A DNA stretch of 64,000 nt from Pisaster brevispinus (GCA_023634235.1 JAMKCF010000018.1:6770768-6834767), one strand, 5' to 3'; positions 30,745 through 42,402 are shown, numbered from the stretch's first letter. Numbers and translations: made by a program. Notes: generated by a model from the letters alone, not told the origin.

Positions 30745-32185
30745 TATATATATAAAATTAGTAGGGGAGATGGCCTTAGCTTTCGATCCAATCCGGACCT
30801 TCGTCAGAGGCATAAACAAGAACAAACACAAACATATCCATTTATAGCAAAAAGAGGAGCAAAGGATTAAGGGAGAGTATCCAGAAAAAAGCGGGAAAAT
30901 ATAGCCAATCAGAGTTGTAAATTTACTGGCTAAGAACCAATAAGAGTGAAGAGGTGAGAACAAAGGATGGTCGGTGTCAAAGGCTGGATCACTGGACCAT
31001 AAAGGTGGTACTGCATTGTAGGTATTACAATGCGGGAAGCATGAAAGGGTAGGATTAGAGGGCAAGCCATATAAGAAAATGCAACTAACAATAGGAGGCA
31101 AGATCAATGAAATTATAGAATAAAAGAATCAGTGTAAGAAGTTAAAACTAAGCAAGAGGAACCTGCAGAGAGAGCAGGTTATTAATTCCTCTGCAGAGGG
31201 AATGGGTTATTGACAGGTTGATTTTTTCAAAACTTTTTTAGAGAGAGAAAAAAAAGAAGTGTAGGGAACATGTAAATGACAATAACTGTATCTATTTTGT
31301 ATCAATGAAGTAAGCGAGAGAAAAAGCGTAAAAATAGACTAGTGGAGAGAACTTGTTGTTTACAGTTATTGTATTTATTTTATATCGAAGAAAAAACAAG
31401 CAAAGGTGGGAGGAGTGTGATGGGAATTTATTTAACACCAGTGTTTACGTTGAGTCCAAAGGGTTGGACTGTCTTGAGTTGGTGAATCCAGTGTGATTCT
31501 CTGAGTTTGCGGTGTGTGTCGTCACCATTGCAAGCCTCAATCACGATGAGTTCAACATCTTTGACGCTGTGATTACGGCTGTTGAAGTGGATGGAGACGG
31601 GGTACAGTTTCTTGGTCTTTATGGAAGAGACATGGTTTGCAAAGCGAAGACTGAGTTTGGTCTTAGTCTCTCCCACATACTGTAGTCCACATCTTTTACA
31701 AGATATAACATAGACCACATTGGGTGTGCTACATAGGGAGTCGGTCTTGATATTGTAAGAAGAGCCAGTGCTATGACTCTTCACTTTAAGTGCAGGTTTG
31801 ATGTAGAGACAGGTTCTACATTTAGAGCGGGTACATTTGTGACAACCCTGTATCTCTGTTAGTGGTGGTGTTTGGCCTGTACCTGGGGGGAGTTTGGCCC
31901 TGACTAGAATGTCTCCCAGGTTTTTAGGGCGGCGGAAAGCAACCATGGGGTTATCAGGGATTGCTGAGCGCATCCTCTTAGATGAATGGAGAATATCCAT
32001 TCTACCATTGAGGATTGAGGAGAGTTTGGGTAGGTTAGGGTGGTAGGTGGTGACCAGGGCAACTCTATTGGTCGGGACTTTTTCTGGACCCCTTGTTGGC
32101 CAAAAGAGTATGGCGTGGTATACTGAGGGCCTTGTTGATGGCAAGTTGAACCCTGCGTTCGCTGTGACCTCTAGAAACAAGGTGT
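30745..32185 (-). mobile_element. Penelope-like retroelement, 3' part with GIY-YIG endonuclease
   Basis: The minus-strand open frame 32180-31428 encodes 250 aa. Its C-terminal half is a GIY-YIG nuclease of the Penelope-like class: a CxxC-rich linker (CHKCTRSKCRTCLYI), then NVVYVISCKRCGLQYVGET (the GIY-YIG equivalent with Y-V-G), R in LSLRFANH, and a distal HFNSRNHS plus E/W residues. The reverse-transcriptase part expected upstream is absent, since sequence above 32185 has no RT motif, so the copy is 5'-truncated. About 680 bp of 3' sequence ends near a (TA)n tract. The element is intact enough to keep a long open frame, suggesting fairly recent insertion. It lies between the esterase-like and FAMeT genes. 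Confidence 0.8.
30781..30807 (-). ncRNA. Hammerhead-ribozyme-like core in the Penelope-like element
   Basis: Read on the minus strand: CTGACGA, a 5-bp stem II (GGTCC with GGATC, one G-U) around a GGATT loop, then GAAA. These are the conserved hammerhead core strands (CUGANGA ... GAAA). Stem III would be only two pairs and the U-A closing pair is not canonical. Penelope-like elements are known to carry hammerheads; function here is uncertain. Confidence 0.35.
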
Positions 32186-32189
32186 TGTT

Positions 32190-32710
32190 ATAAATTGCAC
32201 AACTTATTTTTAAAATTTAAGTACTAAAGTGGACTTAACTTGAATATATCTCTTTATTTGAATTTGGTATCGAATAATAAAATTAAAGGAACAACATAAT
32301 ATAAATTATTACATTGTTACATTTTTTATATGAATAACAATTTTGATTTCCTTTTATTAGGGCCCTTTCAGACTAAAAAAATCACATCAATGTTAAAAAG
32401 AAAGAAAGAAGCAAACTCTAGTCGTGTGAAAGCTATCCCTGTTAAAAAATAACCAAGGACCTCCTCCAAAAAATTAGCAAGCATGTTAAAATCACCACGA
32501 TTTATGTGTAGTGTGCAACGATTATTGTGCCATAGTTTAGGACCCTTGTTATGGTGCTATCATTATTCTCATCCACACAACGTGTCACTAGAGTAAAAAG
32601 TGTTCGCTGAAGAATCAATAATGACCCTTAACCCCCCCGCCCTCGAAAAACAAGTGACGTTGATGGTGCCTTATAATTCTTTGTTCTGTTTTCGGACAAT
32701 AATTAGGGTC
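32190..32710. other. Spacer below FAMeT gene A
   Basis: AT-rich, no coding signal. It contains the minus-strand 3' flank of FAMeT gene A. GACAATAATTAGGGTCTTAGAT at its right edge is shared with the 3' flank of the paralogue at 50922. Confidence 0.4.
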
Positions 32711-35644
32711 TTAGATACAGCGCTCTTCAAAGACCCAGTCACCAGAGACAAATTCCCATGTCGATATAGCGATATTGACCTTGGGGTGATTGCCTACCTC
32801 AGCAGTGCTATCCCACTCCATAAAGGCGTCCTTCTCGCCGCCTTTACCAACCCGGACCACGCCGTTCTCGTACTCGATCCAAAAGGCGCGGTCTTCATCA
32901 ACGCTTAACTGGTTTGCATACTCAAAAGATGATTTAATTTGGATGCCACCAACGGTGAACTCTGTCTTCAGATCTCCAGTACGTATAACAGCTCTGGTGT
33001 TAGTCCAACCACCAAGGGCTGGAATAAAACAATAAGCAACAAATGAAATGACAGTCTGGTAGAGCTGTTACATTACTTTTTAGATTACTAAAGTGTTAAA
33101 CAAAATGTGTGTCATGCATTGGTTTTTGAAAGGCTGTAAAATAATTGTAACCGTTGAAATTACTTCAAGAAAAAGGGAGAACTTAATATTTCGCAATTTA
33201 CAGCACCCATGTCAACTCGGGGGGGGGGGTCAAATTCCACTCTGTACAATCAACATTATTCTAAGCTCTCCATAACTTGATTTACTATAATGTCAAAGTA
33301 ACTTTTTCAATATAATTATTCATTGCAACTTCTGCATTGCGGAAACGTTGCTTCAAAGTGTAGGACTATACTTACTAATGTGACAGAAAATGTCTTCGTC
33401 ATTCCTTCCTGCTGCTAGGGCTATGATGCCACTGTGAGATGCGCGTATGACGAAGTGAAGCTTGAAGGGCGCCACCAACTCGGGCAGAACAAACTTGTAT
33501 GACATCGGCTCAGACGGCTCGGTTTTTACGGAGCATACTGTACCGGGGATTGTGAATTAAACAAACTTGTTGAGGCCGCATTTGACATGGGAAAAACCCA
33601 AGACGTAACTCGGGAGATTGAAGTGGGCAGGGTAAAACTGTACAGAAATCCCTTTTGCATGCTTTCACATGCTTCTTTTATATGCTTTCACGATAAGTTT
33701 TTATTTTGATTATTGATTTGTTGAAAGTTCAAACGAAGACAAAAATGATACCTTCTAAATTCAAATAGTTTTCCCTCCCTTTTGCTAATGGTGAACACAG
33801 ACGATCTCGTGTAATGATTGTTTTGCTCAGTGTTTACCTTCGGGGCCTGTAACGTGGCAATGACACGCCGGTGGTATCTTCGCCATTACTGATGCCATCC
33901 AGTGGTATCTGCTGTGGGGATACCCGGGGCCTGGCTCAGGTACCGAACCATAGTATCGGAGCTGCATCTTACAGCTCACCAGGCCTAAGACAAATCCAAC
34001 TAAAATCTTCAGAACATTTATAAAATGACTTATAAATAGGGCCTTTTCCAAACCTCGGCTTGGTCTCGGGCTCCGGCTAGTGGGCTCCGTCATTACATTT
34101 GAAGCAGTGTGCATTGTGCACGGTGTTTCCAACCACCAAACTGAGCCCGGCACTGGAACCAAAGCCCAAGTCGAGGTTTGGAAAAAACCTCCTTGTTGTT
34201 CGTAAAAACAAACCCTTAATCATTAAAAACAACATATCTTTTTAAAATGTGTTGGGTCAAGTCGGCTAAAAATTAGACCTAGCATTTTTTAGGGCTGTGT
34301 CGTCATGGCAAAAGCAGGCCTGTGGCTTTACATGGAATTCTGAACTCTCACACATGCACCCGGTGCCCTTCATATATTTGAAATTGAGGGAGGGCGCGCG
34401 AGTGCAGTAACTGGGTGAGAGTTCACAGCAGCCACGACGCGGCCCCTTTAAGCTCTATCGGCCATTGTAGTGACGAGACAGTGAAACCTTTTTTGGGGTG
34501 TTTTTGAACTCGTTTCTATTTCAAAACAAAAGCAACGGGTATGACGTAAATAATTAAGTAAAACTATATCAAAGGTAACCCAGTATCGTACAATGTTTTG
34601 GAATCATTTATGTTAAAACTAATTACAATCATGGTAATAGAAACTTACTTAAGACGAGAATTACAGATGTTGTTCACAGTACCACATTACCGATCCTTTT
34701 ATTATTATTCTTTATAATTTTTTTTCCCATTTTTTAAGGTGCTCGGGCACTCCGCCTAGAAAACCTCTTGTTTTCGCTTTTTACTTTTATTTTGTTAATA
34801 CTTTTTCTTATTTTTCTTCTCCCCGCGAGTTTCCGGTAAAACAAAGACACACTTCCTAACTCACAAAAGCTCTGTGTTGCAGTCACTGTGTGGACATTCC
34901 TTTGTTCTATACACTTCAAGAAAACCCTATTCCTCAACACTGCAAATAGCACTGTGTGGACGTGTGTAAGTCCACATAGTGTTTCAAGTCCTTACATTAT
35001 GTGGACCTCTTTTGTTCTCAGGTCCACACTTCGCATGTAGCGTTAAAACACACAAACTCACGTGTTGCTTTTAAGGTACACTTTTTGAAGTACTTACAAA
35101 ACCACAAGTCCAATTGAGTTCACACTCGGTGTATTGTTAGACAATGACAATGACTGCAAAAATGTTTGAAGTGACGTTATGATGACGTCATCACATATCC
35201 TTTATATATTGTTATAAAATCTCAACCACTGAGAACAAAGCAAGCTACAATCGAATTGTATTTTGCATCAGGCTTGGAAGGTCATACGGAAATTGGAGTG
35301 ACGTCTTCATGACGTCATCACTTGTCACGTTATAGTGTTTTACAAGATCTATACGTACAGAACAACTTTGGCTAGCAAGCTGAAACTGTGCATGTATTCA
35401 AGCTGGTTGTGTTACATCCAAAAATGCAGGCACTTTACGGTGACGTCATTAAGTTATATATGACATCACCTTAAATTTTCAATATTTTTTCTAATAGGAA
35501 CAAACTGAACAAGAAACGTTTCAAATAACAATTAGGATGAATTAATTTAACGTCAGATTTACCTTGTGTGGCAGTAGCTGCAACAACGAATAACAGAGTA
35601 AATGTAAGCTTTGATGGAAACACAGCCATGTCGGAGTCCATCAT
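32711..35644 (-). CDS. Secreted FAMeT-domain (Methyltransf_FA) protein, gene A
   Basis: Three exons on the minus strand: 35644-35563 (signal peptide), 33537-33376 and 33018-32711. Junctions are AAG|GTAAAT, CAG|TATG, ATTA|GTAAG and CCAG|CC, with phases 1 and 1 consistent. They give 183 aa. Exon 1 encodes a hydrophobic leader (FTLLFVVAATATQ). Exons 2-3 form one FAMeT domain (PF12248 type): FVLPELVAPFKLHFVIRAS, CHITLGGWTNTRAVIR, RAFWIEYENGVVRVGKGG, FMEWD, and W-x-F near the end. The domain was named for crustacean farnesoic acid O-methyltransferase, but it has no SAM-binding fold that I can see, and a secreted recognition role is as likely. Intron 1 holds the inverted-repeat element at 34042. 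A near twin on the other strand is at 48424-50922. Confidence 0.82.
33370..34190. repeat. Inverted-duplication arm shared with 49343-50160
   Basis: Nearly identical in reverse complement to 49343-50160, covering FAMeT exon 2, its upstream intron sequence and the CCTCGGCTTGG element. With the exon-3 homology (32711-33018 against 50615-50922), the two FAMeT genes form inverted copies about 15 kb apart. Confidence 0.85.
34042..34190. repeat. CCTCGGCTTGG-ended MITE-like element, copy 1
   Basis: The ends are GGCCTTTTCCAAACCTCGGC and CGAGGTTTGGAAAAAACC (inverted). Related copies are at 49343-49490 (inverse orientation, as part of the larger inverted duplication) and 52738-52891. It lies in intron 1 of FAMeT gene A. 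Confidence 0.75.
34200..35562. other. Intron 1 of FAMeT gene A, repeat-bearing
   Basis: Noncoding. 34870-35048 is the inverted partner of the 17366-17540 repeat (CACTGTGTGGACATTCCTTT, GTCCACATAGTGTTTCAAGT). 35160-35470 repeats a TGACGTCAT-type motif several times (ATGATGACGTCATCAC, CATGACGTCATCAC, GGTGACGTCATTA). These contain CRE-like palindromes within 400 bp of the signal-peptide exon. Confidence 0.5.
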
Positions 35645-36176
35645 ATGTATTTGCTCTACCCAGGAATAACTATTCAGTTATTGCACCACATCTCTAACAA
35701 AACCAAGTCGTCACAACCTGTAACGCTGCTCGTAATGTTGTTTGCTTCACCCGTAGTTGTTGACGAACGCAATCTGTCTTCTTAACTGACCAATCAGCGA
35801 CTGACACCGGTCTGAGAACAAGTAATTACAGTCATTAAAAAAAAAGGAAAAAAATATAAAAAACTAAAAACGGTTTGCTCAGCTTAATCGGAAACACGTT
35901 CTTTGCTGCAAGGGACTGATGGAAGAGGGATAAACATTAGACTCCATTGTGACGTTGTATGCGGTATTTTTTGTTTGGTGGTTTTTTTTTCTTGTTTTTT
36001 TTATAGAGAACCTTGGCCATCACTCGCTGTAGTCACGTTTGGGCTTAGTCTAGTAGTGGATTAATTTGTCATCAGTTAAAACCCCAAGAACGAACGAACG
36101 GCTGGTGTCCGTACGCGAATGCTGAAGCAAGAGATGCAGTTGGTACTCGCTGCCGCCTTGCTGAAAACGGGGTTGG
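35645..36176. other. Spacer between divergent FAMeT copies, ending at the assembly gap
   Basis: No gene. 36101-36176 (GCTGGTGTCCGTACGCGAAT, GATGCAGTTGGTACTCGCTG) belongs to a dispersed repeat with copies at about 44680-44815, 51664-51806 and 57784-57945. The sequence then breaks into N. Confidence 0.5.
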
Positions 36177-36276
36177 NNNNNNNNNNNNNNNNNNNNNNNN
36201 NNNNNNNNNNNNNNNNNNNNNNNNNNNNNNNNNNNNNNNNNNNNNNNNNNNNNNNNNNNNNNNNNNNNNNNNNNNN
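36177..36276. other. Assembly gap (100 N)
   Basis: Exactly 100 unresolved bases, the usual placeholder for a gap of unknown size. By comparison with 49991-50614, the missing sequence should include FAMeT exon 2 and the intron with a CT microsatellite. Confidence 0.99.
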
Positions 36277-36311
36277 TGTCATTTCATTTGTTGCTTATTT
36301 TTTATTCCCAG

Positions 36312-36620
36312 CCCTTGGTGCTTGGGTTAACGCCAGAGCTCTTATACGTACTGGAGATCTGAAGACAGAAAGCACCGTTGGTGGCATCCAAACTAAATCA
36401 TCTTTTGACTATGCAAACCAGTTAAGCGTTGATGAAGACCGCGCCTTTTGGATCGAGTACGAGAACGGCGTGGTCCGGGTTGGTAAAGGCTGTGAGAAGG
36501 ACGCCTTTATGGAGTGGGATGGCACCTGCTGAGGTAGGCAATCACCCCAAGGTCAATATCGCTATATCGACATGGAAAATTGCCTCTGGTGACTGGGTCT
36601 TTGAAGAGCGCTGTATCTAA
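36312..36620 (+). pseudogene. FAMeT-domain exon 3, frameshifted copy C
   Basis: Matches exon 3 of gene B (50615-50922) from the acceptor TTTTTATTCCCAG onward: GAWVNARALIRTGDLK, FWIEYENGVVRVGKG. One extra C after GATGGCAC shifts the frame and gives a TGA at 36530-36532, about two-thirds through the exon. A Gly is also changed to Cys (GKGCEKD). The rest of the exon is present out of frame up to 36620. No exon 1 or 2 is visible because the N gap adjoins. It is either a pseudogene or an assembly/sequence error at the gap edge. Confidence 0.75.
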
Positions 36621-37850
36621 GACCCTAATTATCCCTCAAAAGTTTGATCGAGTGCATAAAAAGAGCTAGTAAGGGCTATAGGGCAGACTAATACTTGACT
36701 CTAGCAAAAAGCCACCGTTTGGTTGCAATGTCCCTCGCTGGTGACGTTCTCATCACAAGCTGACAAGTTTTTAGCGTAAAGTTAAAAGTGTTAGTTTTGC
36801 TCTTCTTCTTTTTAAATTTTTAATCGATTTGAAAAAAAATAATAATAATGTTTGTGTGTGATTATACTATGTGCAGGTATTGGCTGTGGTTATAAGCTTG
36901 TTTACTTAATTAATTAATTAACTTTGATAATTTGGTTTCATCTACCATTGTATATGCACTGTATATTCAGCTGGGACTTTCACATGTGACTTTTATTGTA
37001 TCTTTGTTTTGGCCTTTAAATCAGCACTACGCTGGCAAAACCCAATCTATAATTCTACCTTTAATCTCTTCGTTCGATGCAACTATTACTTTTTGTCAAT
37101 GATTCATGGGTGAAATTGAAATGCAATGTAGTAAGTTTACAGATCAAATGGATAATTGATAAAACGCCGAGTCTTAATTGTTCTGTCATAATGTAGCACA
37201 AACCCAATGTGCAGTCTAGTCTGGCACCCTGTGTGCACACATGCATTTTTAACGCAAGTTGTCTTAACTCTCCCAAAAGACCTTTGTCATGGTGCGGCCA
37301 TCTTGATTGTCTCCAATCCAAATCAACGTAATCAAAACGACACTATAGGGAGGAACAGTCTGGTTCCTTTTTGTACTAATGACTTTTAGCATTCCTTGCT
37401 AATATTTGATGTAAGGTTCATGACCAAGATTGTGGCAACATGATAAAAGTCAATGTAAATTGTTGTTGTTGATAAACAAACGGCGCTGGATGAATTGGCG
37501 TGGAAGGCCGAATATTAGCAAAATATTCAGACGTGTGTAGAACTGATCGATGTTGTGACCAAAATCAACATCTGTTTTCACCCCAACAAAATTACATCCC
37601 ATGATTGGTTGCTTTGTTTCCCAAAAAATCAACACTATTTTTGAATAATTATTTGAGTAGGATTGTTGCAAACTGTGGCTATCTGTGTTTGTGTTGCATT
37701 TATGGCTTTCCATAGTTCTCCAACTTTGGTTTGGCAAAAAACCGAGCTGTGGACGTTGCAAAACGGGTCTTCATCCAAGGTGGTGAAGCGCCACCTTGTG
37801 GTGACCTGATGGGCTCAACAATGTTACAAAGACAGCGGAGACCTGCCCCA

Positions 37851-38091
37851 GGGCTCAAATTCATGGCTGTGCTTACTGTCAAATTATACGCTTACGATCA
37901 CTTTGCAAGCGTCGATTTTTTGTGCTAGCTGTGTAAGCGGAGAATGCCTATAGTAACGTGGTGTACACACGCGCACAAGCAACAATTCTCTGCTAATCCG
38001 TGAAAATACGCTTGACGTTAAGCGCAGATTCCCCTGCTTCGGTAAGCGCCAATTCTTTGCTTACGGTAAGCAGGGCCATGATATTGGGCCC
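37851..38091. repeat. GGGCCC-family element (long subfamily), in duplication copy 1
   Basis: Starts GGGCTCAAATTCATGGCTGT and ends AGGGCCATGATATTGGGCC. It has the same internal order as 52893-53133, its duplicate, and resembles 15362-15736. Confidence 0.8.
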
Positions 38092-39483
38092 TGCTCTGCT
38101 ACTTCAGTTTGGATGACTACAAATATTGGGCTTTGGCTTTTCCCGCAATTATGGAGGAAACAAAGGCTCAGGCCGGTAAAAAGTCTAGCCAAGGAGGTAG
38201 AACATGGGGTCGTATGAATAAAAAGTAGTATTTTCGTTTACTTGGAAATTTCAAGTGTTTACTACCACCCATATGAATAAAAGGAAGTAAAAGCTTTTAC
38301 TGGAAAGTATTTACTTAACACTAAAAGAATCTACTTTTACATGAAAAGTATTTACTGCTATTTTTAGCGTTTACTTATTTCCATATGAATAAAATGGAGA
38401 AAATACTACAAAATGCAAGTAAGTACTGGTCATTTTTCAAGGTAGCCCCAGACCTACTTTGGGCGCAGAAGTAAAGACACGTCTGAAGAAATGGCAGCGT
38501 TTATGAATGTTCCTCACAGGATAAAAGTGTATGTGCCAAGGAGAAAATGTCGTGATGTTGACTACAAACAACTGTACCGTTTTGAAGAGGAGAATGTAGA
38601 GTGGATGGCTGATTTTTGGCACTTGTGATTTCGTCAATTAGACGCTATGAATTTTAAGAAGTTTCACAAAAACGTTTTGCTTTGATTCTGGAGATCCAGA
38701 TGAACCTCCTCCATCAAACTGATGATTGTCAGAATCAGAGTCACTCCTGGCTGATTTGTAGGTTTCTATATTTCTACCAATTAAAATGCTACTTTTGGGT
38801 GTGGCTGCGTGTGTTTGTGTGTGCGTGCAGGGGTGTGCTTGTAGAAAAAAAAACCGTGACATCAAAATAAAACTAAATAGCCATCGGTATGCTTTGTTCA
38901 AGTCAATGGCAATCGTATAGACCATTTTAATTTTCCCCGACTGGTAAAATGTTAATAAGGATGAAACTATTTAGCTTTAATGTAATTTTTCGTTCATCAT
39001 CATGGTAATGTCAAAAACGCAAAGATTACAAGCAATCGATCAGTGAGCATTTGATGCCAGGGATAAGCCTTCAAAAACTATTGTGTTCATTCATCCTTAT
39101 ACAAAACTAATCACCATAAAAATTACCGGTAGCTATTAACGAGAGGCACTTATTGTTCCCTTGGGTCTTATCACTTCTAAACCTTACATATTATGTTATT
39201 CAGTGACACTATTAACGAAAGGACGATATGTTCGTAATCAACTAGCATTGGAAATATTTTTCAATTTGAGCAAGAGCATTTTACTGCAAGAGTCTCGAAA
39301 ACGAAATATCTTTTCACCCAACATCGCCTCGTGAAAACAAGTCATTTTGCAAATTATACACTAGTAATATTCCTGCCCCCCAAAAAGAAAAAAGAAAAGA
39401 AAAAAAAAAGAGCTATTTATGTGCCAAATCGTGTCTCTGATTATACGAAAGAGCATTTAGGAACTTAAGGGATGGTTCAAATG

Positions 39484-39770
39484 TTTTAACCATCAAGGTT
39501 GGGCTTATCGCAGTCACCCAATATTTAGTTGAGCTTACCTAAAACAAAGGTTAAAAACAAGCCTCAATGTTGGTTAAACATTTTAAAACCAATTTGATGG
39601 AGAACAATAGACCATCTGTTGGTCTTAAGGTAAAACCAAGTATCTTTTACCAAGTAATGGTTAAAAGGTTTTTCTAAACGACCAATTACTATAGGTAAGT
39701 TTTAACCAACAGGGTTGGGATTATTGCAGCCACCCAGTATTTGGTTTAGATTTACCAATAAAAGGTATTT
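39484..39770. repeat. Degenerate internal repeat of the 3.6-kb transposon
   Basis: Two copies of a ~60-bp motif (GGTTGGGCTTATCGCAGTCA, CCCAATATTTAGTT at 39498; GGTTGGGATTATTGCAGCCA, CCCAGTATTTGGTT at 39713). They are separated by AAACCAA-rich sequence. Confidence 0.6.
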
Positions 39771-40424
39771 TGAAACTGACCAACTCAACTCATAAGTTGG
39801 GTAAAAATTTCCATCTTATACACCAATAATGGGATCAACGTCGACCAAACATTGGTCAAAATTACTTTACCCAATAATTTTAACTTAACGTTTTTATAGA
39901 GTGCAGGCCGTATCAGTTCCCAGTGTACGAGACGTCGCTTCATTATACTTGTTGTTGCGTCCTGCGTCTCATTTTGTTGTCCGATTGGACTCAAAATAAC
40001 CTTTGGAGTGAAAACTGTTTTCCACAAAGTCCCAGCAGCTTGTTTTCCTGAACACAGCTCTGGGATCGTTGACATTTTGATCCTCATTTTCGGTGATATA
40101 GTGTCTGATCTATGGTTCCTGTGACAATCATGCTATTCGTCTATTACCGAATCATCAAAGTCAGTCAACAGCCAAGAAAAGATGTTGAAGACATTCCTAA
40201 TAGTCACTGTTATTTTTGCCGTTTGCTACACACCAAGCTTGGTGTTATACGCGTTTACAACATTGATGGGCGTTACCCCTCCCACAGTTATTGAGTGGGT
40301 CGCAGTATACGGTTGACAGTGAGCAATAGCATGTTAAATGTGTTCATTTATCTTTTCAATAAGTCTTTTCGCCAGGGGGGCCAAAAGAATCGTCTTTGGG
40401 CGATGAGTCTGTTGCCAAAGATCA

Positions 40425-40820
40425 TGGAATAAAAACAAGTGAAGCAAAAGAAGCAACATTTTGCTAACTTGTAAATGGTTTTATTGGATTGTTTTAATTT
40501 TGTATGTGATAAAAACAAGTTAAGCAAAAAGAAGCCATATTTTGCTTACTTGTAAACAGTTGATTGCGTCGTTTTAATTTCTTACAAGATCAAAGCAATT
40601 TAAGCAAAAGAATCAATACTTCGCTTACCTGTAAATGATTTGTTTTTTACAAGATAAAAACTAGTAAAAGAAGCCATATTTCGCTTGTTAATGGTTGAAT
40701 GCATGGTTTTATTTGAATGTTTTTTACATGATAAAAACAAGTTTAGCAAAATAACCTCTTTTTTTGCTTTCTAACTCCTTGAGTGCACATTTGTTAACTG
40801 GATAAAAACAAGTTGATGTC
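40425..40820. repeat. Degenerate ~80-bp tandem repeat inside the transposon
   Basis: About five units of GATAAAAACAAGT, AAGCAAAAGAAGCCATATTT, TGCTTACTTGTAAA and a T-rich spacer, of uneven length. Arrays like this are common in non-autonomous DNA transposons. Confidence 0.75.
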
Positions 40821-42402
40821 GTTCCATGAAAAGGCTGGGTTGGGCTTGGGGGAGGCTAAAAAATATTATTATTTTGCTGTGATTAATGAATGAGAAAAAC
40901 TGTTTGAAATGGGTTTGTGGGGCAAGTTATTTTTCATTGACAGAAAATGTAGACAATATTTGTGTCATTGTCAATTTTTTAGAATCACTGTGGTAATTCA
41001 AATGTGGCAAACAATCAGCCATTAAAGTCAACTACAGTTGTAATCTGGACTGTTGCTGGTTGTTTTAATGCATGTCTTCTTCAAATTTACCATGTTAAGA
41101 GAAATTTAAAAATCAGACTTTAACAATCAATGTACAGTTTAGAAAAAAAATTGAAATAAATAAATGATCCTTACTTTTTGAACAAAAATATGTATGCGAG
41201 TGCTTATTTGTACCCACAGTATTGCTGTAGACAATAAAGTTCTGGCCTGGCAGCACACCATTTGCATGTTTCACATGATGCTTAAGATTAATATTCACTT
41301 GCTGTCAAAAACAAAATCATATTGGTATATTATATATTTTTCTATTAAGCTTTTTTTCCCTTGTGAGTGTGTAAATGTTATTTTGCCTATATTGCCTTTG
41401 AAATTATTGATGGATGTGATTGATTGATACACACAATTATACATGGAGCTAATGTGGGGAAAACCAAACCAACTCTGTGGGGTACTTTGAAATACCCCAT
41501 AACCAGGGGCCCACAAGTAGCCACCATACTGACATAGATACCCCACAATCCAGTGCCCCGTAAGTGCCATTGTGTAAGTATGGGTGGACGTGAATGGGTG
41601 TCACAACACAAAGGGACATGTTTGTTCAGAGCCATTCAGCCATGGCAGACAGCTAGATATCAGAAGTATTTACTCCAAAGCATTAAGTGAGTACTTTGCA
41701 GTAAAAGAAAACGTTTATTCATACGGAATTAAGAAGATGCTATTACTGAATGCTTCTACTTTGAAGTTGATGCTTTTACTTTTTGCTAATACTTTTCAGA
41801 ACTTTTTATTCATACGACCCATGGTGTAGATTAAATTAATAAACAAACATTTTGTGAAGTTGTCTTTTTTTAAGGCTTTGAATTGCTTCAATAACATTCA
41901 TATTATTTTCATCATATCATTTAGACTACACTGCAACACCTGAAGTGTTAAAATTGACACCATGGGCGTAATTGTCACATAATTTACACCGAAGAGAGAA
42001 TCCAAATTAACACCTTTGGGCTGTTAACATCTTGGAGGGGGTGTAAACATCAATGTAACTGTTTTTGCTGGAAGTAGTGTTATTTTAACACCCTATAAAA
42101 GTGTAAATTGTGATGTTATTATTAGTGTTATTATTTTATCTATAGGCCTATGTGACAATACCCATGGTGTAAATTTAAGCACCCAGTTATTTGCAGTTAT
42201 AGTTTATGTCTAGATCCCAGTGGTCTCCAAACCCTAACCCATCACACCTTTGATCTGCAACAGTCCACAAAATAATTTATTCAATAAAATCGGTTGAAAC
42301 CTGTTTGAAAAACACAGACCCCCCCCCCTCCCTTTTTTTCATGCCCAACTCCTTTACTTTGGCCTTTTCGAACTATGGCCCTGGCTCCAGTTTTCGATAC
42401 AG

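Larger units (their letters stand above)
38207..41820. mobile_element. 3.6-kb TIR transposon with ATG target duplication
   Basis: The ends are inverted GGGTCGTATGAATAAAAAG. ATG flanks both sides (38204-38206, 41821-41823). The duplicate locus keeps the empty site GAACATGGTGTAG at about 53242, which defines the insertion exactly. Subterminal zones repeat CATATGAATAAA and AAGTATTTACT motifs. A 45-codon frame at 38491-38628 (MAAFMNVPHRIKVYVPRRKC, then LYRFEEENVEWMADFW) faintly resembles the N-terminus of PIF/Harbinger transposases. That and the 3-bp target duplication make this superfamily the best guess. No catalytic domain is seen, so it is probably non-autonomous. Part (about 38880-39470) recurs inverted at 53935-54510. 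Confidence 0.85.
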
